Assembly (NCBI GenBank): GCA_024403995.1
Contig: JAKSQT010000014.1
Location: 1 to 38,871, forward strand
Origin: Ruminococcus sp.
GTDB taxonomy: Bacteria; Bacillota; Clostridia; Oscillospirales; Ruminococcaceae
Direction: 5' to 3'
Length of the DNA stretch: 38,871 nucleotides
Position 1 is the first letter of the stretch. Each line of letters begins with the position of its first letter. This document shows, piece by piece, positions 8,085 to 16,741 of the stretch. Both the position numbers and the translations under genes were made by a program. The notes below the pieces were generated by a model. That model worked only from the letters and a program-made list of their open reading frames with translations, searched no databases and had not been told where the DNA came from.

Positions 8085-8113
8085 TTGACAAATTCCGTGC
8101 GATGGTGTATAAT
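8085..8113 (+). promoter_or_regulatory. metK promoter
   Basis: A perfect consensus promoter: TTGACA (8085-8090), 17-bp spacer, TATAAT (8108-8113). The expected start near 8120 is just before the SAM-I aptamer, so all control can be exerted in the leader. Confidence 0.92.
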
Positions 8114-8122
8114 ATTTTCATA

Positions 8123-8222
8123 CCTTATCAAGAGCGGCGGAGGAAACAGGTCCTGTGAAGCCCGGCAACCTGATCGGTAACGAACAAGGTGCTAATTCCT
8201 GCGGTTTATCCGGAAGATGAGG
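8123..8222 (+). promoter_or_regulatory. SAM-I (S-box) riboswitch aptamer
   Basis: The aptamer senses S-adenosylmethionine, the product of the downstream metK. P1 is CCTTATC (8123-8129) paired with GATGAGG (8216-8222). The S-box landmarks follow in order: TCAAGAGCGGCGGAGG, GTGAAGCCCGGCAACCTGATC and AAGGTGCTAATTCCTGC. An A/T-rich hairpin (8222-8240) and an intrinsic terminator (8243-8270) lie between it and metK. With SAM bound the terminator should form and stop transcription; this mechanism is known for the class and fits the layout. Confidence 0.95.
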
Positions 8223-8242
8223 ATTTTTTATCAAAAAATCAG

Positions 8243-8270
8243 TGCGTTCCGAATACGGAGCGCCTTTTTT
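8243..8270 (+). terminator. Riboswitch-controlled terminator before metK
   Basis: Stem GCGTTCC / GGAGCGC (8244-8262, one G-U pair), loop GAATA-rich, followed by CTTTTTT. It ends 17 bp before the metK ATG and is the expression platform of the SAM-I riboswitch. Confidence 0.9.
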
Positions 8271-8287
8271 ATTGGGAGGAATTTTAA

Positions 8288-9472
8288 ATGAGTAAGTTTT
8301 TTTTCACTTCTGAGTCGGTTACAGAAGGTCATCCTGACAAAATATGCGACCAGATCTCAGATGCTGTACTTGATGCGATTCTTGAACAGGATCCGAACGG
8401 CAGAGTTGCCTGCGAAACTGCTGTGACCACAGGCATGGTGCTCTGCATGGGCGAGATAACAACTTCCGCTGATGTTGATATCCCGAAAATCGCACGTCAG
8501 GTCATCACAGACATCGGCTATGACCGTGCAAAATACGGTTTCGACGGTCACACCTGTTCAGTTCTTACTTCTATCGACGAACAGTCACCTGACATCGCAA
8601 TGGGCGTTAACGAGGCTATTGAATACAGAGAGGAAAACAAGGAGTCTGACGGTCTTTCCAACGGCGCAGGCGATCAGGGAATCATGTTCGGATATGCCTG
8701 CAATGAAACTCCTGAACTCATGCCGCTCCCTATCTCTCTTGCACACAAGCTCTCCATGAAGCTGACTGAAGTACGCAAGGACGGCACTCTCCGCTATCTT
8801 CGTCCTGACGGAAAATCTCAGGTCACTGTTGAATACATTGACGGCAAGCCTTCACGCATCGATGCTGTTGTTGTTTCTTCACAGCATTCTGCTGACGTTT
8901 CTCTTGAACAGCTCAGAAATGACATTGAGGAACTTGTTATCAAGGCTGTCATTCCGTCTGAACTTATGGACAAGAATACAAAAATCTACATCAATCCTAC
9001 AGGACGTTTCGTTGTCGGCGGACCACAGGGTGACAGCGGTCTTACAGGCAGAAAGATCATCGTTGATACATACGGCGGATATTCACGTCACGGCGGCGGC
9101 GCATTCAGCGGAAAAGACCCGACAAAGGTTGACAGAAGTGCTGCTTATGCCGCTCGTTATATAGCTAAAAACATCGTTGCCGCAGGTCTTGCAGACAAGT
9201 GCGAGGTACAGCTTTCATACGCTATCGGCGTGGCACAGCCTATCTCTATCCTTGTAGACACATTCGGCACAGGCAAAGCAGATGAGGAAAAGCTTTCTGC
9301 CGCTGTTTCAAAGGTATTCGACCTCCGTCCGACTGCAATCATCAAAATGCTCGACCTCAGAAAGCCGCAGTACAGAAAACTTGCAGCATACGGACATATG
9401 GGACGTGAAGAACTCGGCGTTGCATGGGAGAAAACCGACCGTGCTGATGCTCTGAGAGCTGCTCTTTCATAA
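8288..9472 (+). CDS. metK: S-adenosylmethionine synthetase
   Basis: A 394-residue methionine adenosyltransferase making SAM from methionine and ATP. The conserved motifs are all visible: GHPDK near residue 15, [12 protein letters not shown] near residue 115, and the glycine-rich P-loop-like [16 protein letters not shown] near residue 260, followed by [11 protein letters not shown]. Length is normal. GGGAGGA precedes the ATG. Expression is set by the SAM-I riboswitch, giving product feedback. Codon use is strongly biased toward C/T-ending codons, as in a highly expressed gene. Confidence 0.98.
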   Translation: MSKFFFTSESVTEGHPDKICDQISDAVLDAILEQDPNGRVACETAVTTGMVLCMGEITTSADVDIPKIARQVITDIGYDRAKYGFDGHTCSVLTSIDEQSPDIAMGVNEAIEYREENKESDGLSNGAGDQGIMFGYACNETPELMPLPISLAHKLSMKLTEVRKDGTLRYLRPDGKSQVTVEYIDGKPSRIDAVVVSSQHSADVSLEQLRNDIEELVIKAVIPSELMDKNTKIYINPTGRFVVGGPQGDSGLTGRKIIVDTYGGYSRHGGGAFSGKDPTKVDRSAAYAARYIAKNIVAAGLADKCEVQLSYAIGVAQPISILVDTFGTGKADEEKLSAAVSKVFDLRPTAIIKMLDLRKPQYRKLAAYGHMGREELGVAWEKTDRADALRAALS

Positions 9473-9482
9473 GAATATTTCC

Positions 9483-9515
9483 AAGGCAGCACCGCACAGT
9501 TTCTGTACGGTGCTG
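9483..9515. repeat. Palindromic repeat, diverged copy, behind metK
   Basis: AAGGCAGCACCGCACAG at 9483 pairs with CTGTACGGTGCTG ending at 9515, a 13-bp stem with one mismatch and a TTT loop. It resembles the AAGGCAACACCGCACAAAG family found at four other places in the window but is the most diverged. There is no U-tract, though it may still act as a weak terminator of metK. Confidence 0.6.
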
Positions 9516-9552
9516 TAATATTGTCTATTTACCGGCTGAAAGGAGGTTAGGC

Positions 9553-10542
9553 ATGAAAAAAAACAGAATACCCGAAAATCCTGAGATCATTGCCGAAGTT
9601 TCTCATGCTTTCAGCCGCTCTGACAATAAAAACGGCATTATCGGCATTCTTTCCACGCCATTCAGAAAAATTGCGGAAAGTGAATGGTTTTTCAGCCTCC
9701 AGACAACGGTTACGGCAAAAAGCCTGATAATAATATTGTCTGCGCTCGCTGCTGCCGCATTCATAGCCGCCGCAGTACTTACATATGAGCACAATACAGT
9801 ATACCATGAGCTTCCCGAACATATTGTTTCCGCCGGCTCTGTACACAGCTTTGACGAACTTAAAGCCCTCAATAAGCCTGCCGAAAGGTCGGAGATCATT
9901 TTATCGTCAGGTGAAGAACCCGATCTGCTCGATGTTCCGTTCTATTCTCAGAAAGACTATCCGACAGGCTGTGAACTGGTCAGCACATCCATGCTGCTTG
10001 CGTTTTATGATGTGGATATAAGTGCGGATAAGCTCATATCCGATGGCTATATCACAGCAAAAAAGGTTTATCTCAACCGTTACGGAAATGCCTGCGGTCC
10101 TGATCCCGATATGTATTTCGTAGGCGATCCGCTTGATGAAAAAGGCTACGGCTGCTACAGCAAAACTATCATTTCCGCCTTGGAAAAAATACTGCCGGAA
10201 GACAAATATTCTGTTATCGACCTCCATAACAAGAGTATGGAAACGATATGCAAAGACTATCTCGACAAGGGAATACCTGTTCTTTTGTGGGCAAGCATCA
10301 ACATGAAGCCGACCTATATCTCAAGTATCAACCACTGGATGATAGACGAGGGAAACAAGTACGGCACTGAATTCCGCTGGCGGTCAAATGAGCATTGCCT
10401 CGTAATGACGGGATATGACAGCGGTTACTACTACTTCAATGACCCTCTTGACGAAAAAAGCGGCACAAAATACAGAAAATGGCAGGTTGAAAAGCGCTAT
10501 AATGAGCTTGGCAAAATGGCTGTTGCTGTTAAAAAGAAATAA
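9553..10542 (+). CDS. Membrane-anchored C39-like cysteine peptidase
   Basis: A 329-residue protein with a cytoplasmic N-terminus of about 54 residues, one membrane helix (about 56-78) and an extracytoplasmic C39_2-type papain-like domain (about 124-327). The domain opens LLDVPFYSQKDYPTGCE. The likely catalytic residues are Cys140, His281 in NEHCLVMTGYD, and Asp297 in YYFNDPLDE. AAAGGAGG stands before the ATG. Such proteins differ from bacteriocin exporters, which carry an ABC transporter after the C39 domain; none is seen here. The long insert between Cys and His is typical of the C39_2 group. The substrate is unknown; a role at the cell surface is inferred. Confidence 0.85.
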   Translation: MKKNRIPENPEIIAEVSHAFSRSDNKNGIIGILSTPFRKIAESEWFFSLQTTVTAKSLIIILSALAAAAFIAAAVLTYEHNTVYHELPEHIVSAGSVHSFDELKALNKPAERSEIILSSGEEPDLLDVPFYSQKDYPTGCELVSTSMLLAFYDVDISADKLISDGYITAKKVYLNRYGNACGPDPDMYFVGDPLDEKGYGCYSKTIISALEKILPEDKYSVIDLHNKSMETICKDYLDKGIPVLLWASINMKPTYISSINHWMIDEGNKYGTEFRWRSNEHCLVMTGYDSGYYYFNDPLDEKSGTKYRKWQVEKRYNELGKMAVAVKKK

Positions 10543-10561
10543 AGGGCAACCTATAACATAA

Positions 10562-10736
10562 GTGCTCTTATAGAAGTTTTTACTATTTATCGGGTAAAAC
10601 CTTTCTGAAGAAAGGTTCTTTCCCGAACCCCATGGAGTGGGGAGGTGTCACCCTGTGACAGAGGAGGCGGGCATCAGCCACCCCTTTTTCAAAAGGGTTT
10701 CCCTCAATAATAAGTACAAAGTTTCTATAAGAGCAC
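10562..10736. mobile_element. MITE-like element with 14-bp terminal inverted repeats
   Basis: GTGCTCTTATAGAA (10562-10575) is repeated inverted and perfectly at 10723-10736, bounding about 175 bp with no reading frame. The interior has further pairing, such as ACCTTTCTGAAGAAAGGT near 10600 and CCCCTTTTTCAAAAGGG near 10681. It fills the space between two convergent genes. No clear target duplication was found, so movement is inferred only from the shape. Confidence 0.6.
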
Positions 10737-10748
10737 CGCTGTCTCTTC

Positions 10749-12476
10749 TTATGCTGTTTTTTCAAGCGAAACTCCGTAGAGGACTACGCTGTAATAGTTC
10801 TTTCCGCCGACATCAACGACAAATTCAGCATTCTTTTCAGAGCCTTCAGATGTAAAATCGGCTTCAAACGGTGTTTTATCTCCTGTACCGATAAAAACGC
10901 CGCTGTAAAAAATTTTTGACTTATCCGAACTGCTTCTTATCGTGAGAGGCAGTTCTTTGTCTTTATCGGCTGTACAATTGAATGAAAGGTGGTATTTTCC
11001 GCCTTTCCGCAGCTCAAAATAAGAGAGTATAACACTGACATCATCAGATTTTTCGCCGCCGTTTCCAACGCTCACCCAGTATGACTTGTCATACTCCGAA
11101 TAGAAAACCGATGCGCCCGCACCAACGGATTCATTAGCAGTAAAGCTGTATACAGCATCCTTTGCCACATCAAGACCGACCTGATCTGATTCGATGCCGA
11201 GAACCTGACATATCTTATCCGCAAGCGTATATGCTGATTTCTGCTGGGTTATTGGTGACGGATGCCAGTCTGAACCAAGTCCGTCAGCCTGATTCTGCAC
11301 CGCAGACAGATAGCATGATATCTTGCTGTCTTTATTTGCTTCGCTGAATTCCTTTACGGCATTTTCAAGGTATGGATACAGGCTTTCTGCGCCCATAGTT
11401 CCCACTGTACAGATGATATACGCATCCGGATTGCACTTTCTGACCGTACCGAGGAATTTGACATATTCGCTTTGATATTCCGCCATTTTCTTCGTGTCAG
11501 TGCCCGTATATCCTGAGTCGTTCGTGCCGAGATTGATAACTACAACGTCATTCTTATCAGCCGAAAAATCCCATGGCTTCGCATAATCGCCGAAATGTCC
11601 GATATTTTCATAGACAGGCGGAACAAGAGAGTCTGCATTCTTCACGCCGCTGCCCGTATAGCCTGAAACAATGCCATAACCGCTGTAGCAGACTGCGCTG
11701 TAGTCGGCATTGAGCTTTTCGGCGGTCAGATATGCGTATGATTTCATGAAGTTCTCTGTCGTTGTCTTAAAGTTTTCGTTCTGATTTGCGCCTTCAACGC
11801 CATATGCACAAGTGATGGAATCGCCTATAAACTCGATTTTCAGGTCTTTTTTGGCTGTCGGAGTTATCGGAACGGCAGTATTTGAATTAGCTGTAATGCT
11901 TTTTATACCAACTGCGCCATTGTTCGCTTCTGAAAGGTGTATGACCTTAACTCTGGCAGTTCGTGTGGAATCTCCGCTGAAAAGCTCGATCTTGCGTGAT
12001 TTTGTGCTCATAGTGTCATCGATCACGACCTCGTCGTCAACCAGTACTGCAAATCTTGACTGATGATCCTTGTTGTTATTGACAGAAGAATCGCCTGCAA
12101 GCTCTATTTCAGCAGATCTTGCAGTGACATTGAACTCAGCGGCACTTCCACTCTGGACAAGCCATGTAATGCCGTCAGAGATGTAATTTCTGCCGATAAG
12201 CTTGGTATAATTGCTTGTTGCATGAACGATAGTTTCGGTAAACTGACCGCTTGATGCCGAAAATGAACTTCGCATTGCAATAAGGTCAAACACGTCTATT
12301 ACTTTGTCCTTGTTTATGTCCTGTTCCTGTGTCATTTCAGCATTTCCGTGAAGTGAGCCTGCGAGTGCTTTCAGGTCATCTGCGGTATATTGCTGTGCGG
12401 CTGATGCTGTTGATAGTGAAGCGATGTTTGTTAATGTTATAACAAATGTAAGTATGGCTGTATGTGTTTTTTTCAT
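10749..12476 (-). CDS. CE2-like acetyl esterase with N-terminal half-dockerin
   Basis: A 575-residue secreted esterase. Signal peptide about 1-26; then a helix plus one dockerin-type calcium loop (D53-I-N-K-D-K, about residues 29-72). A beta-sandwich (about 80-200) leads into an SGNH hydrolase domain (about 211-428), the arrangement of family CE2 acetyl esterases. The catalytic Ser220 is in FIGDSITCAYG, the GxND block is G317-T-N-D320, and Asp403 and His405 lie in SDWHPS. A C-terminal beta-rich domain (about 435-573) is probably carbohydrate-binding. Only one of the two usual dockerin repeats is present, a variant I know from other Ruminococcus proteins. It lies 114 bp after the double CE12 gene and probably shares its transcript. 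Likely role: removing acetyl groups from xylan or mannan. Confidence 0.85.
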   Translation of the reverse strand: MKKTHTAILTFVITLTNIASLSTASAAQQYTADDLKALAGSLHGNAEMTQEQDINKDKVIDVFDLIAMRSSFSASSGQFTETIVHATSNYTKLIGRNYISDGITWLVQSGSAAEFNVTARSAEIELAGDSSVNNNKDHQSRFAVLVDDEVVIDDTMSTKSRKIELFSGDSTRTARVKVIHLSEANNGAVGIKSITANSNTAVPITPTAKKDLKIEFIGDSITCAYGVEGANQNENFKTTTENFMKSYAYLTAEKLNADYSAVCYSGYGIVSGYTGSGVKNADSLVPPVYENIGHFGDYAKPWDFSADKNDVVVINLGTNDSGYTGTDTKKMAEYQSEYVKFLGTVRKCNPDAYIICTVGTMGAESLYPYLENAVKEFSEANKDSKISCYLSAVQNQADGLGSDWHPSPITQQKSAYTLADKICQVLGIESDQVGLDVAKDAVYSFTANESVGAGASVFYSEYDKSYWVSVGNGGEKSDDVSVILSYFELRKGGKYHLSFNCTADKDKELPLTIRSSSDKSKIFYSGVFIGTGDKTPFEADFTSEGSEKNAEFVVDVGGKNYYSVVLYGVSLEKTA

Positions 12477-12523
12477 GTTTATTCCTCCGTAACTGCCCTA
12501 TGGCAGAATATATTTCTGTATAT

Positions 12524-12566
12524 CCGACTTTTGTCGGGGCAGACCCTTACAGTAAAAAGGTCTGCC
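12524..12566 (-). other. Tandem hairpins between the two esterase genes
   Basis: CCGAC-TTTT-GTCGG (12524-12537) is directly followed by an 8-bp stem GGCAGACC / GGTCTGCC (12538-12566). Neither has a U-tract on the minus strand, so they look like intercistronic processing or stability elements rather than a full stop between the genes. Confidence 0.5.
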
Positions 12567-12590
12567 TCCGATAAAAAGCGAATTTTCTGT

Positions 12591-15500
12591 TTATTTCAGG
12601 TTTTCCCAAAGACCAGATATCTGCTGCTTTCTGATATCATCAGCAACAAGACCTGCAACGGTTTTTGCGCCGTATTCGCAGAAATGAGTGCCGTCAGTCG
12701 AACCGCTTACAGCGCCCATGAGATGATATTTCACAGCGGCATCATAGCCGATGGAATTGTAATGATTTACCATGATAGAGTTAAGGTCGATGCATGGAAC
12801 GCTGTATTTCGAGGCGAGCTTCTTGCAGGCATCACAGTAATTTGTATAGCTGCCTGAGAAACGTCCGTTGGAATAAGCCTTCATTCCGAGTGTATTTGTA
12901 ACGATTATCGGAGTTGCACCCTTGGATTTTGCATCGGTTATGAACTGAGTCATGTACCATTCATAAGAGCCTGATGACGGATTGTCAACATTTCCGCAAG
13001 TTGGAGCATAACGGTCAGCATTTGCCGAGCCTGCGTCATTTATAGCAAACTGAATGAGGATGAAATCGCCCTGTTTAAGGCTGTCGGAAATGGTCTTCCA
13101 TCTGCCCTCGTCATAGAATTTCTTGGAGCTTCTGCCTGCAATGGACTGATTTGAAACTGTCACATTGCCGTTGAAATAGTCAGCCATATAGTAACCCCAG
13201 CCCTGTTGAGGAGCATATGAAGCACGGTAGCTCTGAGCTGTTGAGTCGCCTGCGATATAAAGTGTACAGCTTCCTGAACTGCTTTGCTGCTGTTCCTGAG
13301 ACGGGTCATATGTTTCAGCGAATGGCTCATCTGTGAGTGTCAGGTCAATATAATCAAGGTTTGGTCCGCCCTCTGAGGTAGCAGACTGGAATTTTATTAC
13401 ATTTCTGCCTGCATTGAGCGGGAGAACTATGCCGAATTCCGTCCATTCAGTCCATGCACCTGTTGAAGTGAATGACTGAATCCAGTAATTCTGAGTGTCA
13501 CCGTTTACATAGAGCTTCATTTTTCGGTCATTAGCCGAGCCGTTTGCAAATCTGATATGTGTCATGTAGTTGCCTGCGGACGGCACATCAACAGTGAAAT
13601 CCACATAGCTGTCGGAGTTGTTGTCAAGGTTAAGATATCCACGCTGATCGGAATAGCCTGCATTGACGGTTTCTGTAACGCCGCTGTTCCATTGCTGGTC
13701 GATAGCATAATAAAGCGATTTTACTGTCGTTGTTGATGTTGTAGCAGTGGTTTCGGCAGCAGTAGTAGTTGTTGTCTGAGCAGTTGTCTCCGTCTCACCG
13801 TATTCAACAGGTTCAGGAAGCTCTACAAGATCAAGACAGTATTTCTGGATAAAAAGCGCATCGAGACCTGTAACGCCGTCACCGCCGCCGCCTCTGCCGT
13901 CTGAACTGTCAACATCGGCATTGAGCAGACCCTCCATCGTGATTCCCTGCGGAGCACCGAGACCATAAACATCAGGATTTACAATGGACTGCATTATCAT
14001 AACAACATCTCCGAGGTTGATAAGACCGTCGCAGTTTGCATCACCCGGATTTGTTCTGAAACGTGGCATTGGCATTCCTGTAACAGTAGTTGTAAGCGGT
14101 TCAGTAACCATTGTAGTTTCAATGGTTGTAGTTACAGCGGCAGTCGTTGTCTCTGCCGAGAAATTGACCTTTTCGAGTATCCATTTCTGGCAGTCATGGT
14201 TATTGACTTCCCACTGCTGAACATTTGCACCGTTACTGGTGAGAGCGCTGCCGACCTCAACAGCACGGGCATCACGGGATGCACGAGTGAGTATAGTCAC
14301 GGTATTATCGCCGTTGTCCATAATTTTGAAGAACTGATCGCTGTACCCGTTTTTCTCGGCAATTACGATATTTCCGCCGTTGTCCTTGCTGCCGTTATCG
14401 ACATAGAGCATATACTTTCCGTCGCCGCCGAGATTGGAAACGATATAATAATAGTCGCCTGTAGCCTGTTTGAAAGTCCATGTATTATGGGCGGCAGGAG
14501 AGTTTGCAGACCACTGCTGAACATTTGCGCCCTGTTCAGCCTTAGCATCAGCAACTTCAAGATAGAGACCGCTGTTTGCATTCTTTATCATGAAGTTTAC
14601 GCCTGCCTCCGGAGCGATCGCAGTCTTAGCCTTCGTATCAAGGAGAGATGCCATGATCTCTGCGAGCTTCACAGCACCTTTTTTGCTCTGGTGCAGATCG
14701 TCCTCCGAGCCGTTAGCCTGAGTTGCATAGTATGAAGCCATACCGTCATAGCCCACTGACAGACCGAAATTCTGCCACGGTGTAAAGAGGTCGATTACAG
14801 GAACATTCTCTGAACTTCCGATATTATCAAGATCGCCGCCGAACCATCTTCCGGTCAGGAGCGGATTTCTGCTGAGGTCTGAGCGTCTGCCCTGTTGTTT
14901 TACGAGGAGAACATTCATACCCTTGGCTTTTGCCTTCTGAACCATGTCGGTCACAGTGGATATATATTCCTGTTCGGTCGTATAATTCTTGTTAGTATCG
15001 TTTATTCCTATGGCGATGATATAGATATCGCCCTGTTTTCCGTAATATTCTATTGGTCTGAACTGACCGCTGTCCACAAATCCCTTTGCAAACTGACCGC
15101 TTGCGGCGAGATTGCGTATTTCATAGATGCTCTTGTCAACATAATTTCCGAGGAACTGTCCCCAGCCATGCTGAGAAGAATCTCCCGTATTATAATAGTT
15201 TGCAACGGTTGAGTCGCCACATATCCAGATAGTCGGCTTCATTTCGCCAGTTGTGTTGAGCTGTTTTATTTCAAGGGCAGAAATGGAGTACTCACGGTTT
15301 GACATACCTGCCACAGCCTGAACGTTGAGCTGACCGTCAGTAACAGGTATCTGCACGGTTTCAACAGCATTATTGCCCGTAAGATTTATCATCTGGAGCA
15401 TACCCTCAAGCTTTATGGTTGTTCTCGGGCTGTTTCCGGTCGTAACAGTGATCTCATAGAGACCTTTCGGCAGATCAACATTGAAAGTATTATAGGCATC

Positions 15501-15779
15501 TTCGCTGTTGAACTTTACGGCATCGCTGTTTGCGCCCGAGCCGCCTGCACTGACATTGGAAACATTGTAGGTCTGACCGAAGCCATATCCTCTTGACGAG
15601 TTATAGCCGTCGGAAGCAGAAACGCCTGTATATCCCGATGCAGCACCGTTTCCGCCAAAGTCGAATTTCCAGTTTCCCTGAGCCGCAGAAGCCGTGGGAA
15701 CTGACGGTCTGATACCTGCAAAGGCTGAAAGAGACAACACAGCCGAGGTCAGTCCGCTTAAAATTTTTCTTAGTTTCAT
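12591..15779 (-). CDS. Cellulosomal bifunctional CE12 acetylesterase
   Basis: A 1062-residue secreted enzyme, probably a rhamnogalacturonan acetylesterase. Order: signal peptide (1-33), beta domain (about 36-175), first CE12 SGNH domain (about 183-380: Ser190 in CGDSTV, G258-I-N-D261, D360/H363), ricin-like CBM13 (about 389-538), Thr-rich linker, full dockerin (about 578-655), second Thr-rich linker, CBM35-like domain (about 690-816), second CE12 domain (about 838-1055: Ser846 in AGDSTAQS, A912-I-N-D915, D1029/H1032). Both active sites look complete. I recall the same order from Ruminococcus flavefaciens. AGGAGGT precedes the ATG. The mid-protein dockerin puts one catalytic domain on each side of the scaffold anchor. 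Confidence 0.93.
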   Translation of the reverse strand: MKLRKILSGLTSAVLSLSAFAGIRPSVPTASAAQGNWKFDFGGNGAASGYTGVSASDGYNSSRGYGFGQTYNVSNVSAGGSGANSDAVKFNSEDAYNTFNVDLPKGLYEITVTTGNSPRTTIKLEGMLQMINLTGNNAVETVQIPVTDGQLNVQAVAGMSNREYSISALEIKQLNTTGEMKPTIWICGDSTVANYYNTGDSSQHGWGQFLGNYVDKSIYEIRNLAASGQFAKGFVDSGQFRPIEYYGKQGDIYIIAIGINDTNKNYTTEQEYISTVTDMVQKAKAKGMNVLLVKQQGRRSDLSRNPLLTGRWFGGDLDNIGSSENVPVIDLFTPWQNFGLSVGYDGMASYYATQANGSEDDLHQSKKGAVKLAEIMASLLDTKAKTAIAPEAGVNFMIKNANSGLYLEVADAKAEQGANVQQWSANSPAAHNTWTFKQATGDYYYIVSNLGGDGKYMLYVDNGSKDNGGNIVIAEKNGYSDQFFKIMDNGDNTVTILTRASRDARAVEVGSALTSNGANVQQWEVNNHDCQKWILEKVNFSAETTTAAVTTTIETTMVTEPLTTTVTGMPMPRFRTNPGDANCDGLINLGDVVMIMQSIVNPDVYGLGAPQGITMEGLLNADVDSSDGRGGGGDGVTGLDALFIQKYCLDLVELPEPVEYGETETTAQTTTTTAAETTATTSTTTVKSLYYAIDQQWNSGVTETVNAGYSDQRGYLNLDNNSDSYVDFTVDVPSAGNYMTHIRFANGSANDRKMKLYVNGDTQNYWIQSFTSTGAWTEWTEFGIVLPLNAGRNVIKFQSATSEGGPNLDYIDLTLTDEPFAETYDPSQEQQQSSSGSCTLYIAGDSTAQSYRASYAPQQGWGYYMADYFNGNVTVSNQSIAGRSSKKFYDEGRWKTISDSLKQGDFILIQFAINDAGSANADRYAPTCGNVDNPSSGSYEWYMTQFITDAKSKGATPIIVTNTLGMKAYSNGRFSGSYTNYCDACKKLASKYSVPCIDLNSIMVNHYNSIGYDAAVKYHLMGAVSGSTDGTHFCEYGAKTVAGLVADDIRKQQISGLWENLK

Positions 15780-15872
15780 AAATACCTCCTATACTGCATA
15801 TCGCACAAACGAGACATATATTCCTTGTACAACATGGCTATTATTGTTACAAATATACAATCTGATATTATA

Positions 15873-15901
15873 AGTATATCACCAGTCAATTATCAAGTCA
15901 A
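15873..15901 (-). promoter_or_regulatory. Promoter of the esterase operon
   Basis: On the minus strand TTGACT (15896-15901) and TATACT (15873-15878) with a 17-bp spacer, leaving a leader of about 90 nt before the CE12 gene. It is divergent from the RadC-like pair. Confidence 0.7.
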
Positions 15902-16026
15902 TGCTTTATATATGAACTTTTGTACTATATTTATGTCTTTTTGTATCATTTATCAAATATCATAATAAGCAGTAATAAAAATGTATGCCAAATTCCACCG
16001 AAACTGTAGAAATTTGTTCAAAAATA

Positions 16027-16035
16027 TGGTATAAT
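16027..16035 (+). promoter_or_regulatory. Extended -10 promoter of the RadC-like pair
   Basis: TGGTATAAT is an extended -10 element; the -35 region (around 16007) is poor. The start would fall near 16042, immediately before the AGGAGG at 16044, so the leader would be very short. Confidence 0.55.
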
Positions 16036-16056
16036 AACTTTCAGGAGGTGGTAACG

Positions 16057-16728
16057 GTGAAAAAGCAAACTCACAGCGGTCACAGAAAGCGTTTAAGAGA
16101 GCGTTTCCTTCATGAAAGCGTTTACGACCATGAACTTCTTGAGCTTGCCCTTTTTTATGTCAGACCGCTTGTAAACACAAATTCAATTGCACATGAACTG
16201 ATTGAAAAATTCAAAAATATCAGCGGAGTGCTCAATGCTGATATCGATGAACTTCAGACGGTTGAAGGCATAGGTCTTGAATCGGCACTTTATCTGAAGA
16301 TTTTGCTTGAAGGAGTAAGGCGTTATCTCGATACGTCACAGAAAAATGAAATTTTCACATCATATGCAGTAATTGAAGATTATTTCCGCAGTTATTTCGG
16401 CAATACTTCATCCGAGATTTGTGTCCTTATGACAGTTGGTGCTTCCCTCGAACTTCTCGGTACGGTAACACTGACAAACGAACAGATAGCAACCGGCAGA
16501 ATCACACGCCGTGAACTTGTCGGAATGCTTCTTAAAAACAAGACATATCGTCTTATCGTGGGCGTAAATCATGCCGAAAGCTGTACATTCCCTAAACAAT
16601 ATGATTTTATGACTGCAAAAATGTTTGCGGAAGTCAGCGAAATGCTCGGCATTGATTTTCTTGATTTTGTGGTCTGCGGAGGAGGAAATGCCTATTCCAT
16701 GCATAAACACGGCGCATTCAGTTTCTGA
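16057..16728 (+). CDS. RadC-like protein with degenerate metal site
   Basis: A 223-residue RadC/JAB-family protein. It begins with the RadC signature GHRKRLRERF, followed by a helix-hairpin-helix region (LQTVEGIGLESALYLK). In the JAB core, the HxHP zinc motif of active members is replaced by VNHAES: the first His and the Pro are lost, while one His and the following Asp remain. Metal-dependent peptidase activity is therefore unlikely. The open frame starts at 15985, but the GTG at 16057 was chosen because CAGGAGGTGG lies directly upstream, the first conserved residues follow it, and the earlier ATG lies before the -10 element. It sits 13 bp before an intact paralogue. Confidence 0.85.
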   Translation: MKKQTHSGHRKRLRERFLHESVYDHELLELALFYVRPLVNTNSIAHELIEKFKNISGVLNADIDELQTVEGIGLESALYLKILLEGVRRYLDTSQKNEIFTSYAVIEDYFRSYFGNTSSEICVLMTVGASLELLGTVTLTNEQIATGRITRRELVGMLLKNKTYRLIVGVNHAESCTFPKQYDFMTAKMFAEVSEMLGIDFLDFVVCGGGNAYSMHKHGAFSF

Positions 16729-16741
16729 GGACGGGTGACAT

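Noticed and set aside
7868..8131. 87-codon minus-strand frame between rpmB and metK
   Set aside because: It overlaps the rpmB end, its terminator, the metK promoter and the riboswitch, and resembles no protein.
9553..10542. C39 protein as a bacteriocin-processing exporter
   Set aside because: It has only one membrane helix and no ABC transporter domain, and no precursor peptide with a GG leader is seen nearby.
10583..10765. 60-codon minus-strand frame inside the 175-bp repeat element
   Set aside because: It lies in nested hairpins of the element with no ribosome binding site and no protein-like pattern.
15985..16056. Upstream extension of the first RadC-like frame to ATG 15985
   Set aside because: The extension has no ribosome binding site, precedes the -10 element and lacks RadC-type residues; GTG 16057 has a strong site.
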